A stretch of 21,885 bases of DNA from JAMHZE01 sp964424715 (GCA_964424715.1 CAYRJW010000024.1:1-21885); one strand, 5' to 3'; counted from the stretch's first letter, positions 14,362-21,589 are shown. Translations and numbers: made by a program. Notes: a model not told the origin generated them from the sequence alone.

Positions 14362-16674
14362 CTAGCCATTAGCTGCTTTTTTATTGCCTGCGAGTTTAGC
14401 GCGGGCGTTTTCGGTAGCTTTTACCATTTCGATCAAAGCGCCTTTGGTTTCTACCCAGCCGCGGGTTTTAAGGCCGCAATCAGGGTTGACCCATACTTGC
14501 TCAGGGGTAAGTACTTTAAGGGCTTTATCCAGCAGATATTCCATTTCGGCGGCTTTTGGCACGCGTGGAGAGTGGATATCATATACACCAGGTCCGATCT
14601 GGTTCGGGTATTTGTAACCAACGAAGGCTTCCAGAAGTTCCATCGCGGAACGGGAAGTTTCGATCGAGATGACATCTGCATCCATTGCGCCGATAGAATC
14701 AATGATATCATTGAATTCAGAGTAGCACATATGCGTATGTATCTGGGTTGAATCCTCGATACCGCTTGATGATATCTTGAAGGAATCAACAGCCCATTTC
14801 AGATATGCTTTTTTATCAGCATTACGAAGCGGCAGACCTTCACGGATAGCCGGTTCATCGATCTGGATCATTTTAATGCCAGCGGTTTCAAGGTCTTTCA
14901 CCTCATCGCGGATGGCGAAGGATATCTGGCGGCAGGTTTCGCTGCGAGGCTGATCGTCACGGACGAATGACCATTGCAGGATAGTTACCGGGCCAGTTAA
15001 CATGCCTTTCATCGGGCGTTTAGTTAAGCTTTGCGCGAATTTGCTCCAGCGCACTGTCATAGGTTCAGGGCGGGAAACATCACCGAAGATAACCGGAGGT
15101 TTTACGCAACGGGAACCATAGGATTGTACCCAGCCATTTTCAGTAAAGCAGTAGCCTTTCAGCTGTTCGCCGAAATATTCCACCATGTCGTTACGTTCAT
15201 ATTCACCGTGAACCAGCGCATCAATGCCGATCTCTTCCTGAATTTTTACCACTTCAGCGGTTTTTTGTTCAAGGAATTTATCGTAATCAGCAGCGCTTAA
15301 TGCGCCTTTTTTGAAGTTGGCACGGGCAGCGCGAACATCTTCAGTCTGCGGGAAGGAGCCTATTGTAGTAGTAGGCAGAGGCGGCAGGTTGAAAAGTTTG
15401 TTCTGCTCAGCGATACGTTTTTTGAAATCCGAATTACGGTTCATATCAGCATCTTTGAAGCTCTTGCTGCGTTCTTTAACCGCTTTATCGTGGATACGGG
15501 TTGAAGTTGCGCGGGTGCCTTGAGCTTTTGCATTATCAGCGAATTCAGCTTTCACAGCTTCTTCACCACCATTTGCAAATTTGGTAAGGATGGAAACTTC
15601 AGCAAGCTTTTGCTTGGCGAAGGACATCCATGATTTGATCTCAGCATCAAGCTTGGTTTCGTTCTCAAGGTTAACCGGAGTGTGGATAAGCGAGCAGCTT
15701 GGAGCAACGATAACGCGGTCTTTGCCAAGTTTAGCAACTGCTTTAGTGATAAGCTCTGCTGATTTCGCGAAATTATTTTTCCAGATATTCCTGCCATCGA
15801 TAACGCCGATGGAAAGGGTTTTATCTGCCGGAAGTTTGGAAAGAACTTCATCAAGCTGGTTAGGCGCGCGTACCAGATCGATATGCAGGCCTTTAACAGG
15901 TAAGCCGCATGCAAGCTCGGTATTATCACGAAGGCCATCGAAGTAAGTTGCAACGGTAATTTCCAGGTTGGAAGCTTTTGTAAGGAACTCGAACGCTTTT
16001 TTGTAAGCGGCTTTGTCTTCAGCAGAAAGATCAAGCGCAAGGAATGGCTCATCTATCTGGATGGATTTAGCGCCGAGGCTTTCAAGCTTTTTAAGAACTT
16101 CACCATATACAGGAAGTAATGCATCAAGGAAGGAAACATTAGAAACATTCACTTCACGGCATTTGCCTAGTTTCAGGTATGTAACTGCGCCGATAAGAAC
16201 CGGACGAGTTTCAATGCCAAGAGCTTTTGCTTCGGAATATTCATCGAATATTTTCGTGGAAGAAAGTTTGAACTGGGTTTTGGTAGAAAGTTCAGGAACG
16301 ATATAGTGATAGTTAGTATCGAACCATTTTGTCATTTCCATCGCTACGACATCGTGACCATCTTTCTGCAGGCCGCGGGCCATTGCGAAATAAGTGGTAA
16401 GATCAACATTACCGCCTTTGAAATTATAACGCGGAGGCACAGCGCCGAAAAGCGCAGTGTGATCAAGAACCTGATCGTAGAAGGAGAAATCATTGCTTGG
16501 GATAATATCTATTCCCGCAGCAGCTTGTGTCTGCCAGTTGGTTTTACGGATGTTAGCCGCTTCCGCCTGAAGCTGCTGCTCGTTAAGAGCGCCTTTCCAG
16601 AAGGATTCTATCGCTTTCTTCAATTCCCTGAATGCGCCTATTCTCGGGAAGCCTAAATTCGCTGATCTTGCCAT
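14362..16674 (-). CDS. metE: Cobalamin-independent methionine synthase
   Basis: It transfers the methyl group of 5-methyltetrahydropteroyl-triglutamate to homocysteine, the last step of methionine synthesis, without B12. At 770 aa it is of normal two-barrel length. The N-terminal half carries NLGFPRIGAFRELKKAIESF and FFAMARG-like folate-binding sequence (TTYFAMARG). The catalytic C-terminal half has TTIGSFPQTEDVRAAR, the zinc ligands HTHMCYSEF (His and Cys) and Cys734 in NPDCGLKTRGW, and MIQIDEPAIREGLPLR. Start ATG 16674 has an AGAGAG ribosome site. It stands alone, with its own terminator and a MetR-like box upstream. I see no S-adenosylmethionine riboswitch in the leader. Confidence 0.98.
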   Translation of the reverse strand: MARSANLGFPRIGAFRELKKAIESFWKGALNEQQLQAEAANIRKTNWQTQAAAGIDIIPSNDFSFYDQVLDHTALFGAVPPRYNFKGGNVDLTTYFAMARGLQKDGHDVVAMEMTKWFDTNYHYIVPELSTKTQFKLSSTKIFDEYSEAKALGIETRPVLIGAVTYLKLGKCREVNVSNVSFLDALLPVYGEVLKKLESLGAKSIQIDEPFLALDLSAEDKAAYKKAFEFLTKASNLEITVATYFDGLRDNTELACGLPVKGLHIDLVRAPNQLDEVLSKLPADKTLSIGVIDGRNIWKNNFAKSAELITKAVAKLGKDRVIVAPSCSLIHTPVNLENETKLDAEIKSWMSFAKQKLAEVSILTKFANGGEEAVKAEFADNAKAQGTRATSTRIHDKAVKERSKSFKDADMNRNSDFKKRIAEQNKLFNLPPLPTTTIGSFPQTEDVRAARANFKKGALSAADYDKFLEQKTAEVVKIQEEIGIDALVHGEYERNDMVEYFGEQLKGYCFTENGWVQSYGSRCVKPPVIFGDVSRPEPMTVRWSKFAQSLTKRPMKGMLTGPVTILQWSFVRDDQPRSETCRQISFAIRDEVKDLETAGIKMIQIDEPAIREGLPLRNADKKAYLKWAVDSFKISSSGIEDSTQIHTHMCYSEFNDIIDSIGAMDADVISIETSRSAMELLEAFVGYKYPNQIGPGVYDIHSPRVPKAAEMEYLLDKALKVLTPEQVWVNPDCGLKTRGWVETKGALIEMVKATENARAKLAGNKKAANG

Positions 16675-16705
16675 GATTTTTCTCTCTAAGTTTAAGTTTT
16701 CAAAA

Positions 16706-16720
16706 ATGAACGCGTTTCAT
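16706..16720 (-). promoter_or_regulatory. MetR-like operator upstream of metE
   Basis: ATGAA-CGCGT-TTCAT contains TGAA-N5-TTCA, the binding pattern of the LysR-type activator MetR of enteric bacteria, 32-46 bases before the metE start. A weak minus-strand promoter (TTGCTA at 16744-16739, 17 bases, TATGAA at 16721-16716) overlaps it. No metR gene is in the window. Confidence 0.45.
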
Positions 16721-16818
16721 AGCCCTAAACACAGTGAATAGCAACCAAAAAGATGGGGTTTTAGAGTAAGTATTTAGTAGTAGTGGTAATTAGGAAAGAC
16801 AAAGAACATCGTCATTCT

Positions 16819-16872
16819 GGCGAAGGCCAGAATCTATCAAGACCTACCGCTGATTGGATTCTGGCCTTTGCC
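16819..16872. repeat. Palindromic repeat with nested hairpin, TTCTGGC type (element E)
   Basis: GGCGAAGGCCAGAATC (16819-16834) pairs with GATTCTGGCCTTTGCC (16857-16872) with one or two mismatches. The left arm is itself a hairpin within TTCTGGCGAAGGCCAGAA. A preceding GTCA and the GAATC/GATTC flanks resemble the dispersed repeats often seen in proteobacteria. It lies in the 262-base space between metE and the next orphan gene, which otherwise holds only the metE leader. Confidence 0.7.
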
Positions 16873-16936
16873 CAAGTGAGACTGGATGGGAAGGCGAAAG
16901 GATAAGGTTTTGTGGCTTATAAACCTATTTTTTGTC

Positions 16937-17656
16937 TTACTTATATAACCATGCGAGTGTGGCGGTTTTCGGGTCTTTACTACCAACAGTCTTGCCGTGA
17001 GAATTTATATTCTGATGGGGTTTTCTATTGTTGGATACTACCTGGTCTGAGTCATTATTTTTATAGGATAGCGATCTTGTATAGGCTTTTTCGCCGAAGG
17101 AGTCCTCCCAGCGCGTGACTATCTTATTCCATGCTTCTTTTTCCTCTATCTCGGGAGTAAGAGGGAATAAGGTAGCTATAAAGGCTCTTATATCTTTGGT
17201 ATTTTTATGAGAATCGAATATTTCCTTTAACCAACCTAATATATCCTTGGGTTCCTGCAAGACTACTGAGCCCTCGCCGTTAAGGTCTTTGCCGAGGTTC
17301 ATTAAAGAAATTAGATCCGATATGCGGTTATTCATATCCGTTCTTTCATCTGCAGAAAGCTCTTTTGGCTGCGGCACCTTTGATGCCAGGAATTTATCGA
17401 CCTTATCCTCTTTTGTTGCTTTCAGCGAAAGCCCTTTGCTGCCTTTAAGGAAATAATTCATATATCTCAGCTCTTCCAGATCAGAAAAACTGATAGCGCA
17501 TATGCGAATGTTCAAATAACCTTCGTTGGAGAACTTCACGGCCATACTATTCTTATCTTCGTTTATCCCAAGGAACTCGTAATGGCTCAGGCCGAGAGCT
17601 TTCAGCTTGGGGACCTCTACCTCAAGTTCAAATAAATTTCTGATATCATTAGACAT
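16937..17656 (-). CDS. Hypothetical protein, 239 aa, family not recognised
   Basis: A complete frame from ATG 17656, ending TATLAWLYK. The N-terminal 70 residues look like a mixed alpha/beta domain (FELEVEVPKLKALGLSHYEF, then SMAVKFSNEGYLNIRICAIS). The middle is helical and charged (SADERTDMNNRISDLISLMN, then DILGWLKEIFDSHKN). The C-terminal 45 residues are polar and Asn/Ser/Lys-rich, probably disordered (NNDSDQVVSNNRKPHQNINS). No signal peptide. No Shine-Dalgarno; TAGAAT lies 8 bases before the ATG, so a leaderless message is possible. Minus-strand and AT-rich like the other orphan genes, and codirectional with trcR upstream of it. Confidence 0.68.
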   Translation of the reverse strand: MSNDIRNLFELEVEVPKLKALGLSHYEFLGINEDKNSMAVKFSNEGYLNIRICAISFSDLEELRYMNYFLKGSKGLSLKATKEDKVDKFLASKVPQPKELSADERTDMNNRISDLISLMNLGKDLNGEGSVVLQEPKDILGWLKEIFDSHKNTKDIRAFIATLFPLTPEIEEKEAWNKIVTRWEDSFGEKAYTRSLSYKNNDSDQVVSNNRKPHQNINSHGKTVGSKDPKTATLAWLYK

Positions 17657-17721
17657 ACCGACGATTCTAGCATAATTTCAGCCGAAAAGCATTAACAAAA
17701 TATCCGAAATGATACAATATG

Positions 17722-18276
17722 TTAGCTGGCTTTTTTGTCTTCTGGCGTAGCTTTCTGAGGCAGGGTGGCTATCATGGCTTCAAGCGCTATTTGCGTGCAG
17801 AGGCCGAGCAGAACCGGGTCACGCGGGCGTAGGTTGCCGGTGTTCCAGTGGGTGCGGCTGCGGATGTCCTGAATGGTCTTTTTGGTGGTGCCGATAAGTT
17901 TTGATATCTGACCATCAGACATTGCAGGATAGTGTTTAACCAGCCATGCAACAGCATCCGGCTTATCCTGACGGCGGGCGACAGGGGTGTATTTTGCCTT
18001 TTTGCGTTTATTCTCAACGGCCATGTAATCAAGGTAATCAGCGATGAATTCAACTTTCTTCTTCGGGTCTTTTTCCGCCGCAGCGATAGATTCGCGGGTG
18101 GTAAAACCTTTCAATACCGGATCAAGCCCCATAACGCCCTGCGCTACATCACCATCTGCTATACCCTGAACCTCAAGCGGGTGCAACTTGCAGAAATCCG
18201 CCACCTGATCAAAGGTTAGTTTAGTATTCTCAATAAGCCATACTGCTGAGGCTTTCTGCATTAATGGTTGGGTCAT
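17722..18276 (-). CDS. trcR: Cell-cycle transcriptional regulator TrcR (DUF1013)
   Basis: 184 aa, matching the alphaproteobacterial TrcR/DUF1013 family over its whole length: PLMQKASAVWLIENTKLTFD, QVADFCKLHPLEVQGIADGD, VAQGVMGLDPVLKGF, then AVAWLVKHYPAMSDGQISKL, IGTTKKTIQDIRSRTHWN and RDPVLLGLCTQ. The two repeated A-V-A/S-W-L segments, each followed by a helix-turn-helix-like stretch, suggest DNA binding. Family members are linked to cell-cycle gene control in alphaproteobacteria. A Lys/Arg-rich linker (ENKRKKAKYTPVARRQDK) joins the halves. The start is fixed by AAGGA before ATG 18276. Its upstream region contains repeat element F with five GANTC sites. Confidence 0.92.
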   Translation of the reverse strand: MTQPLMQKASAVWLIENTKLTFDQVADFCKLHPLEVQGIADGDVAQGVMGLDPVLKGFTTRESIAAAEKDPKKKVEFIADYLDYMAVENKRKKAKYTPVARRQDKPDAVAWLVKHYPAMSDGQISKLIGTTKKTIQDIRSRTHWNTGNLRPRDPVLLGLCTQIALEAMIATLPQKATPEDKKAS

Positions 18277-18289
18277 GGTAGTTTCCTTG

Positions 18290-18419
18290 GTTGCTAGAAT
18301 CTGGAATCTAGAGTCTAGATAATTAATGTAAATATCGCGGGTTTCTATTCAAAATAGACCGCTAAGTCAAGTACAACTTTATATATATACTCAGATTCTA
18401 GATTCCATATCCTAGCAAC
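18290..18419. repeat. Inverted array of 7-base words carrying GANTC sites (element F)
   Basis: The left half is made of heptamers CTAGAAT, CTGGAAT, CTAGAGT, CTAGATA (18294-18321). The right half, read on the other strand, is CTAGGAT, ATGGAAT, CTAGAAT, CTGAGTA. The 27 bases 18290-18316 pair with 18393-18419 with three mismatches. GANTC occurs at 18297, 18304, 18311, 18394 and 18401, in heptad phase. The loop holds the putative trcR promoter. Confidence 0.75.
18342..18370 (-). promoter_or_regulatory. Possible trcR promoter
   Basis: On the minus strand TTGACT (18370-18365) is one base from the -35 consensus; TAGAAA (18347-18342) follows after 17 bases. It lies in the loop of element F, so the transcript would begin inside the repeat and carry its left arm in the leader. 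Confidence 0.4.
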
Positions 18420-18426
18420 TATTCGG

Positions 18427-18454
18427 TTGACAACCCCCTAAATATCGGTATTTT
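18427..18454 (+). promoter_or_regulatory. rpsD promoter
   Basis: A perfect -35 TTGACA at 18427-18432, a 16-base spacer and TATTTT at 18449-18454. The leader of about 93 bases ends in the ribosome site AGAGGA 7 bases before the ATG at 18554. It contains small stems (TTAC-ATTT-GTAA near 18499) but no recognised S4 target. Confidence 0.6.
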
Positions 18455-18553
18455 CCAGCCCTCTCTTGTCGCTTTGGCGGATATTTTGAGGAGCATTACA
18501 TTTGTAACTAAGTCTCCGATAAATAAGAGGTTAACCAAAAAGAGGAATATGAT

Positions 18554-19174
18554 ATGACTAAAAGACTTTCAGCTAAACATAAGATATCGCGCCGTTATGG
18601 CATTAATCTGTGGGGTCGTGATAATGATCCTTCTGAGAAAAGAAATTTTATACCCGGACAGCACGGCCCATCTATCGGCAGAAGGGTGATGTCTGATTTC
18701 GGTAAGCAGCTTGCGGCTAAGCAGGTGCTTAAAGGCTATTACGCTAACGTATCTGAAAAACAGTTCAGGAACATATATAAGGAAGCGATCGCGAAGAAAG
18801 GTGATACTTCTGAGAATTTCGTAGGTTTCCTTGAAAGCAGGCTTGATGTTGTTGTTTACAGGCTGAACCTTGTTCCTACAATGTTCGCGGCTCGCCAGTT
18901 CGTTAACCATAAACACGTTACCGTTAACGGCAAAAGCGTAAATATACCTTCATACAGGGTTGAGGCAGGCGATGTTATCGAAGTGAAAGATTCTTCAAAA
19001 CAGATACCGGTTGTTATTGAAACTACCGAAGCCGCTGCACGCGCTATCCCTGATTATTTTGAAGCTGACCTGAAAGCCCGTAAAGGCAAATTCATCAGGA
19101 AGCCGCTATTGTCTGAGGTTCCATACCCGTTCAAGGCTGAAGTTAATCTGGTTGTCGAGTTCTACTCGCGCTAA
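18554..19174 (+). CDS. rpsD: 30S ribosomal protein S4 (uS4)
   Basis: A primary 16S rRNA-binding protein that nucleates assembly of the 30S body. 206 aa, normal length. The N-terminus (MTKRLSAKHKISRRYGINLW) and EKRNFIPGQHG are typical of alphaproteobacterial S4; the zinc-type cysteines of some S4 proteins are absent. The S4 RNA-binding domain is LESRLDVVVYRLNLVPTMFA, then ARQFVNHKHVTVNGKSVNIP, residues about 96-160. The C-terminus PFKAEVNLVVEFYSR is the usual signature. It is a stand-alone gene outside a ribosomal operon, with its own promoter and a terminator directly after it. Confidence 0.98.
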   Translation: MTKRLSAKHKISRRYGINLWGRDNDPSEKRNFIPGQHGPSIGRRVMSDFGKQLAAKQVLKGYYANVSEKQFRNIYKEAIAKKGDTSENFVGFLESRLDVVVYRLNLVPTMFAARQFVNHKHVTVNGKSVNIPSYRVEAGDVIEVKDSSKQIPVVIETTEAAARAIPDYFEADLKARKGKFIRKPLLSEVPYPFKAEVNLVVEFYSR

Positions 19175-19202
19175 TCGTTTTAATTTTTATACTGGATTTA
19201 TT

Positions 19203-19240
19203 AAGCCCTTCTGTAGTAATATAGAGGGGCTTTTTATTTT
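19203..19240 (+). terminator. Rho-independent terminator after rpsD
   Basis: AAGCCCTTCT (19203-19212) pairs with AGAGGGGCTT (19223-19232), nine pairs plus one T-G wobble, with a 10-base loop, and is followed by TTTTATTTT. It ends only 8 bases before the hemB ATG. Confidence 0.85.
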
Positions 19241-19247
19241 AAAGGAT

Positions 19248-20249
19248 ATGCAAAAATTCCCTAACACAAGATTACGCAGAAATCGCCAATCAGGTTGGAT
19301 ACGGAACCTTGTGCAGGAAACTACCGTTTCGGTGAATGACCTTATATTACCGATATTCGTGCTGCCGGGGAAGGATGGCAAGGAAAAGATAAAGACCATG
19401 CCGGGTGTGTTCAGGCTTGGCGAGAAGGACTTACTGAAAGAGGTGGCTGAGGCGAAAAGGCTTGGGATAAATGCGGTTGCGCTGTTCCCGGTAGTGCCGG
19501 ATGCGAAGAAGAATGAAAGCGGCAGTTATGCGCTGGATAAGAATAATTTTCTGTTAGGTCATATAAAAGCAATAAAGAATAAATTCCCGGAAATGGGCGT
19601 TATCTGCGATGTTGCGCTGGATCCTTATACCGTCCACGGGCATGATGGGGTTCTTAAGCAAGGCTATGTGGATAATGATGCCACCAATAAGATACTGGCG
19701 AAACAGGCCGTGATACTGGCGAAAGCCGGAGCGGATTTTGTGGCGCCTAGTGATATGATGGATGGCAGAGTGGGTATTATACGGGCCGCGCTGGAAGCGG
19801 AAGGGTTTGTTAATACCGGGATATTATCTTACGCGGCGAAATATGCTTCATCGCTTTATGGGCCGTTCCGTGATGCGGTAGGGTCGGGGAAGAATCTTTC
19901 CAAGAAGGATAAGAAAACTTACCAGATGGATCCTGCTAATATCAGCGAGGCTTTGCTTGAGGTGGAGATGGATATAAACGAGGGGGCGGATGTGGTGATG
20001 GTTAAGCCGGGGATATTTTATCTTGATGTGATAGCCGCGGTGAAACAGAAATTCAATGTTCCGGTATTCGCGTATCAGGTGAGCGGTGAATATGCCATGA
20101 TGAAGAACTCTTCTCTCGCCGGAATAATAGATTTTGATAGCGTGATGATGGAAAGTATTTTATGTTTCAAACGCGCAGGCGCAAGTGCGGTGTTTACTTA
20201 TGCGGCTAAAGAGATAGCCAAGAGCTTAGAGCTGAGGGCTAAGAGGTAG
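19248..20249 (+). CDS. hemB: Porphobilinogen synthase (delta-aminolevulinate dehydratase), Mg-type
   Basis: It condenses two 5-aminolevulinates to porphobilinogen, the second common step of haem synthesis. 333 aa from ATG 19248; a longer reading from 19152 was refused since it lies inside rpsD and the terminator. Catalytic lysines are Lys198 (YAAKYASSLYGPFRDA) and Lys253 (VMVKPGIFYLDV). The metal loop DVALDPYTVHGHDG near residue 121 has Asp where zinc enzymes have Cys, so it is the Mg-dependent, zinc-free type. APSDMMDGRVGIIRAAL is intact. AAAGGA sits unusually close to the ATG. The last residues (SLELRAKR) are encoded by repeat element G, which suggests the tail was altered by it. The next gene begins one base after the stop. 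Confidence 0.96.
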   Translation: MQKFPNTRLRRNRQSGWIRNLVQETTVSVNDLILPIFVLPGKDGKEKIKTMPGVFRLGEKDLLKEVAEAKRLGINAVALFPVVPDAKKNESGSYALDKNNFLLGHIKAIKNKFPEMGVICDVALDPYTVHGHDGVLKQGYVDNDATNKILAKQAVILAKAGADFVAPSDMMDGRVGIIRAALEAEGFVNTGILSYAAKYASSLYGPFRDAVGSGKNLSKKDKKTYQMDPANISEALLEVEMDINEGADVVMVKPGIFYLDVIAAVKQKFNVPVFAYQVSGEYAMMKNSSLAGIIDFDSVMMESILCFKRAGASAVFTYAAKEIAKSLELRAKR

Positions 20250-20322
20250 AATGAAAATTAAGAACATAAAGATATTCACTTTGCTTATAGCTCTCAGCCC
20301 TCAGCTCTTAGCTTTTAGCTCT
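20221..20322. repeat. Inverted array of 7-base words spanning two coding regions (element G)
   Basis: Left heptamers AGAGCTT, AGAGCTG, AGGGCTA, AGAGGTA (20221-20248) end hemB. Right heptamers TAGCTCT, CAGCCCT, CAGCTCT, TAGCTTT, TAGCTCT (20288-20322) lie in the signal-peptide codons of the next gene. The 26 bases 20224-20249 pair with 20287-20312 with four mismatches; the loop holds the start codon of the Sel1 gene and the left arm holds its AGAGG ribosome site. Confidence 0.8.
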
Positions 20323-21519
20323 AACGCACAGGAAGATATTTACGCCGACCCGCTATATTCCAATGAACAGATATATTATAAGCCCATAACCCCAGATGTG
20401 CTTGAGGCGGAGAAATTGCGCGCACTTGGCGAGAAAGATGCAAAGACGATGTATGTTATCGGGATGATGTATCGCGATGGGCAGAATGTGGACCCGGACG
20501 TGGTGCAGGCACAGGAATGGTTCAAACATTCCGCGGAGGAAGGCAATAGCGATTCGATGGTAGAACTGGCAAGGATATATTCGCTGGATAAGGAATTCAC
20601 CGGGTTAGATAAGAACCAACCGGAAGCATTGCGCTGGATAAATGAGGCGGAGAAACGAAATAATGCAAAAGCATTATATACGCTTGGTACCATGTATGAA
20701 GATGGCTTCCCGGTGGAAAGGTCTTATGAAAAATCGTTCGAATATTATAAAAAGGCGGCTTACCGGGGAATTCTGAACGCTTATGTAAAACTTTATATCG
20801 CCTATCAATATGGCAAGGGCGTTGACCCGGACCTGAAAAAGGCGATCTACTGGCTGCGGAAGATCCAGAAGGAAGCGCCGGACGGCAAAATAAAAGATTA
20901 TGCAAAACAAATGCTTTCAGATGCTTATTTCGAGGTCGGCCTTACCGAAGTTGACCCAGCGCTTAAATTCAAGATGTTCAACCTTGCATGGAGCAACGGC
21001 AACAGATATGCGATCGAGGCTATCGGCGATATGTTCCAGGCGGGAGTTGGTGTAAGGCAGAATTATCCTAGCGCTGTAGTTGCCTATGAAACAGCAATAA
21101 AGAATTATGAAAGTGTTTATTCCATGGAGCGGCTTGGTTTCATTTACCTTAAAGGCCCGGCGGAGATAAACCGTGATTACAAAAAAGCCTTTGACCTGTT
21201 CGCCAAAGCGGCTGATCTAGGCGGGGTTACGGCGGCGTATGAGCTTGGCTATATGCATTATTACGGCCTGGGCACCACCAGGAACCCGACTGAGGCTAAT
21301 AAATGGTTCGCACGGTCTTCACAGCTTGCAAGCCGCAAGCAACAGCCAAAATATGTATCACCTAACGATGCTTCTAACCGCCAGTTACAGAATATAATCT
21401 CTGCAACAGCCATTAAAGATATAGAAATAGAAAGACAGAAAAATATCCAAAGGCAGCTTGATGCATCCGATTATAAATCCGGCGAAGTGCCACAGATAAA
21501 CGAAGTCCCTAGATATTAG
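20251..21519 (+). CDS. Secreted Sel1-repeat protein
   Basis: 422 aa. The signal peptide (MKIKNIKIFTLLIALSPQLL, then AFSSNAQ) points to the periplasm. About seven Sel1-like (TPR-type) repeats of 36 residues follow from residue 58 to 370, for example YVIGMMYRDGQNVDPDVVQA, LGTMYEDGFPVERSYEKSFE, YIAYQYGKGVDPDLKKAIYW, IGDMFQAGVGVRQNYPSAVV and LGYMHYYGLGTTRNPTEANK. Such repeats form a helical solenoid for protein contacts; the partner is unknown. The C-terminus (residues 371-422) is polar and Gln-rich. It starts one base after hemB's stop with AGAGG in hemB's last codons, so it is translationally coupled or at least cotranscribed. Part of the signal peptide is encoded by element G. Confidence 0.92.
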   Translation: MKIKNIKIFTLLIALSPQLLAFSSNAQEDIYADPLYSNEQIYYKPITPDVLEAEKLRALGEKDAKTMYVIGMMYRDGQNVDPDVVQAQEWFKHSAEEGNSDSMVELARIYSLDKEFTGLDKNQPEALRWINEAEKRNNAKALYTLGTMYEDGFPVERSYEKSFEYYKKAAYRGILNAYVKLYIAYQYGKGVDPDLKKAIYWLRKIQKEAPDGKIKDYAKQMLSDAYFEVGLTEVDPALKFKMFNLAWSNGNRYAIEAIGDMFQAGVGVRQNYPSAVVAYETAIKNYESVYSMERLGFIYLKGPAEINRDYKKAFDLFAKAADLGGVTAAYELGYMHYYGLGTTRNPTEANKWFARSSQLASRKQQPKYVSPNDASNRQLQNIISATAIKDIEIERQKNIQRQLDASDYKSGEVPQINEVPRY

Positions 21520-21523
21520 TACT

Positions 21524-21579
21524 TAGTTGGTAGAAGGTAGTTTGTAGTTGCTACCGTCTACCAGCTTCCAACTACAAGC
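21524..21579. repeat. Inverted array of eight 7-base words (element H)
   Basis: The gap between the Sel1 gene and rnhB is a continuous run of heptamers: TAGTTGG, TAGAAGG, TAGTTTG, TAGTTGC, then TACCGTC, TACCAGC, TTCCAAC, TACAAGC. The first half pairs with the second: 21527-21540 with 21551-21564 (two mismatches), and 21541-21550 with 21569-21578 (one mismatch) as an alternative fold. Confidence 0.75.
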
Positions 21580-21589
21580 TAAATTAATT

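Noticed and set aside
16675..16936. S-adenosylmethionine riboswitch in the metE leader
   Set aside because: I could not find the paired elements of a known SAM riboswitch class; the leader shows only the MetR-like palindrome and element E upstream.
18455..18553. S4 autoregulatory RNA in the rpsD leader
   Set aside because: Only short stems are visible and none resembles a known S4-binding pseudoknot; rpsD stands alone, with no downstream ribosomal genes to control.
19152..19247. Longer HemB reading frame starting inside rpsD
   Set aside because: It would overlap the rpsD coding end and run through its terminator hairpin; homologous HemB sequence begins near the ATG at 19248.
5065..21579. 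CRISPR array
   Set aside because: The repeated words are 7-8 bases, degenerate and inverted, with no spacers and no cas genes.
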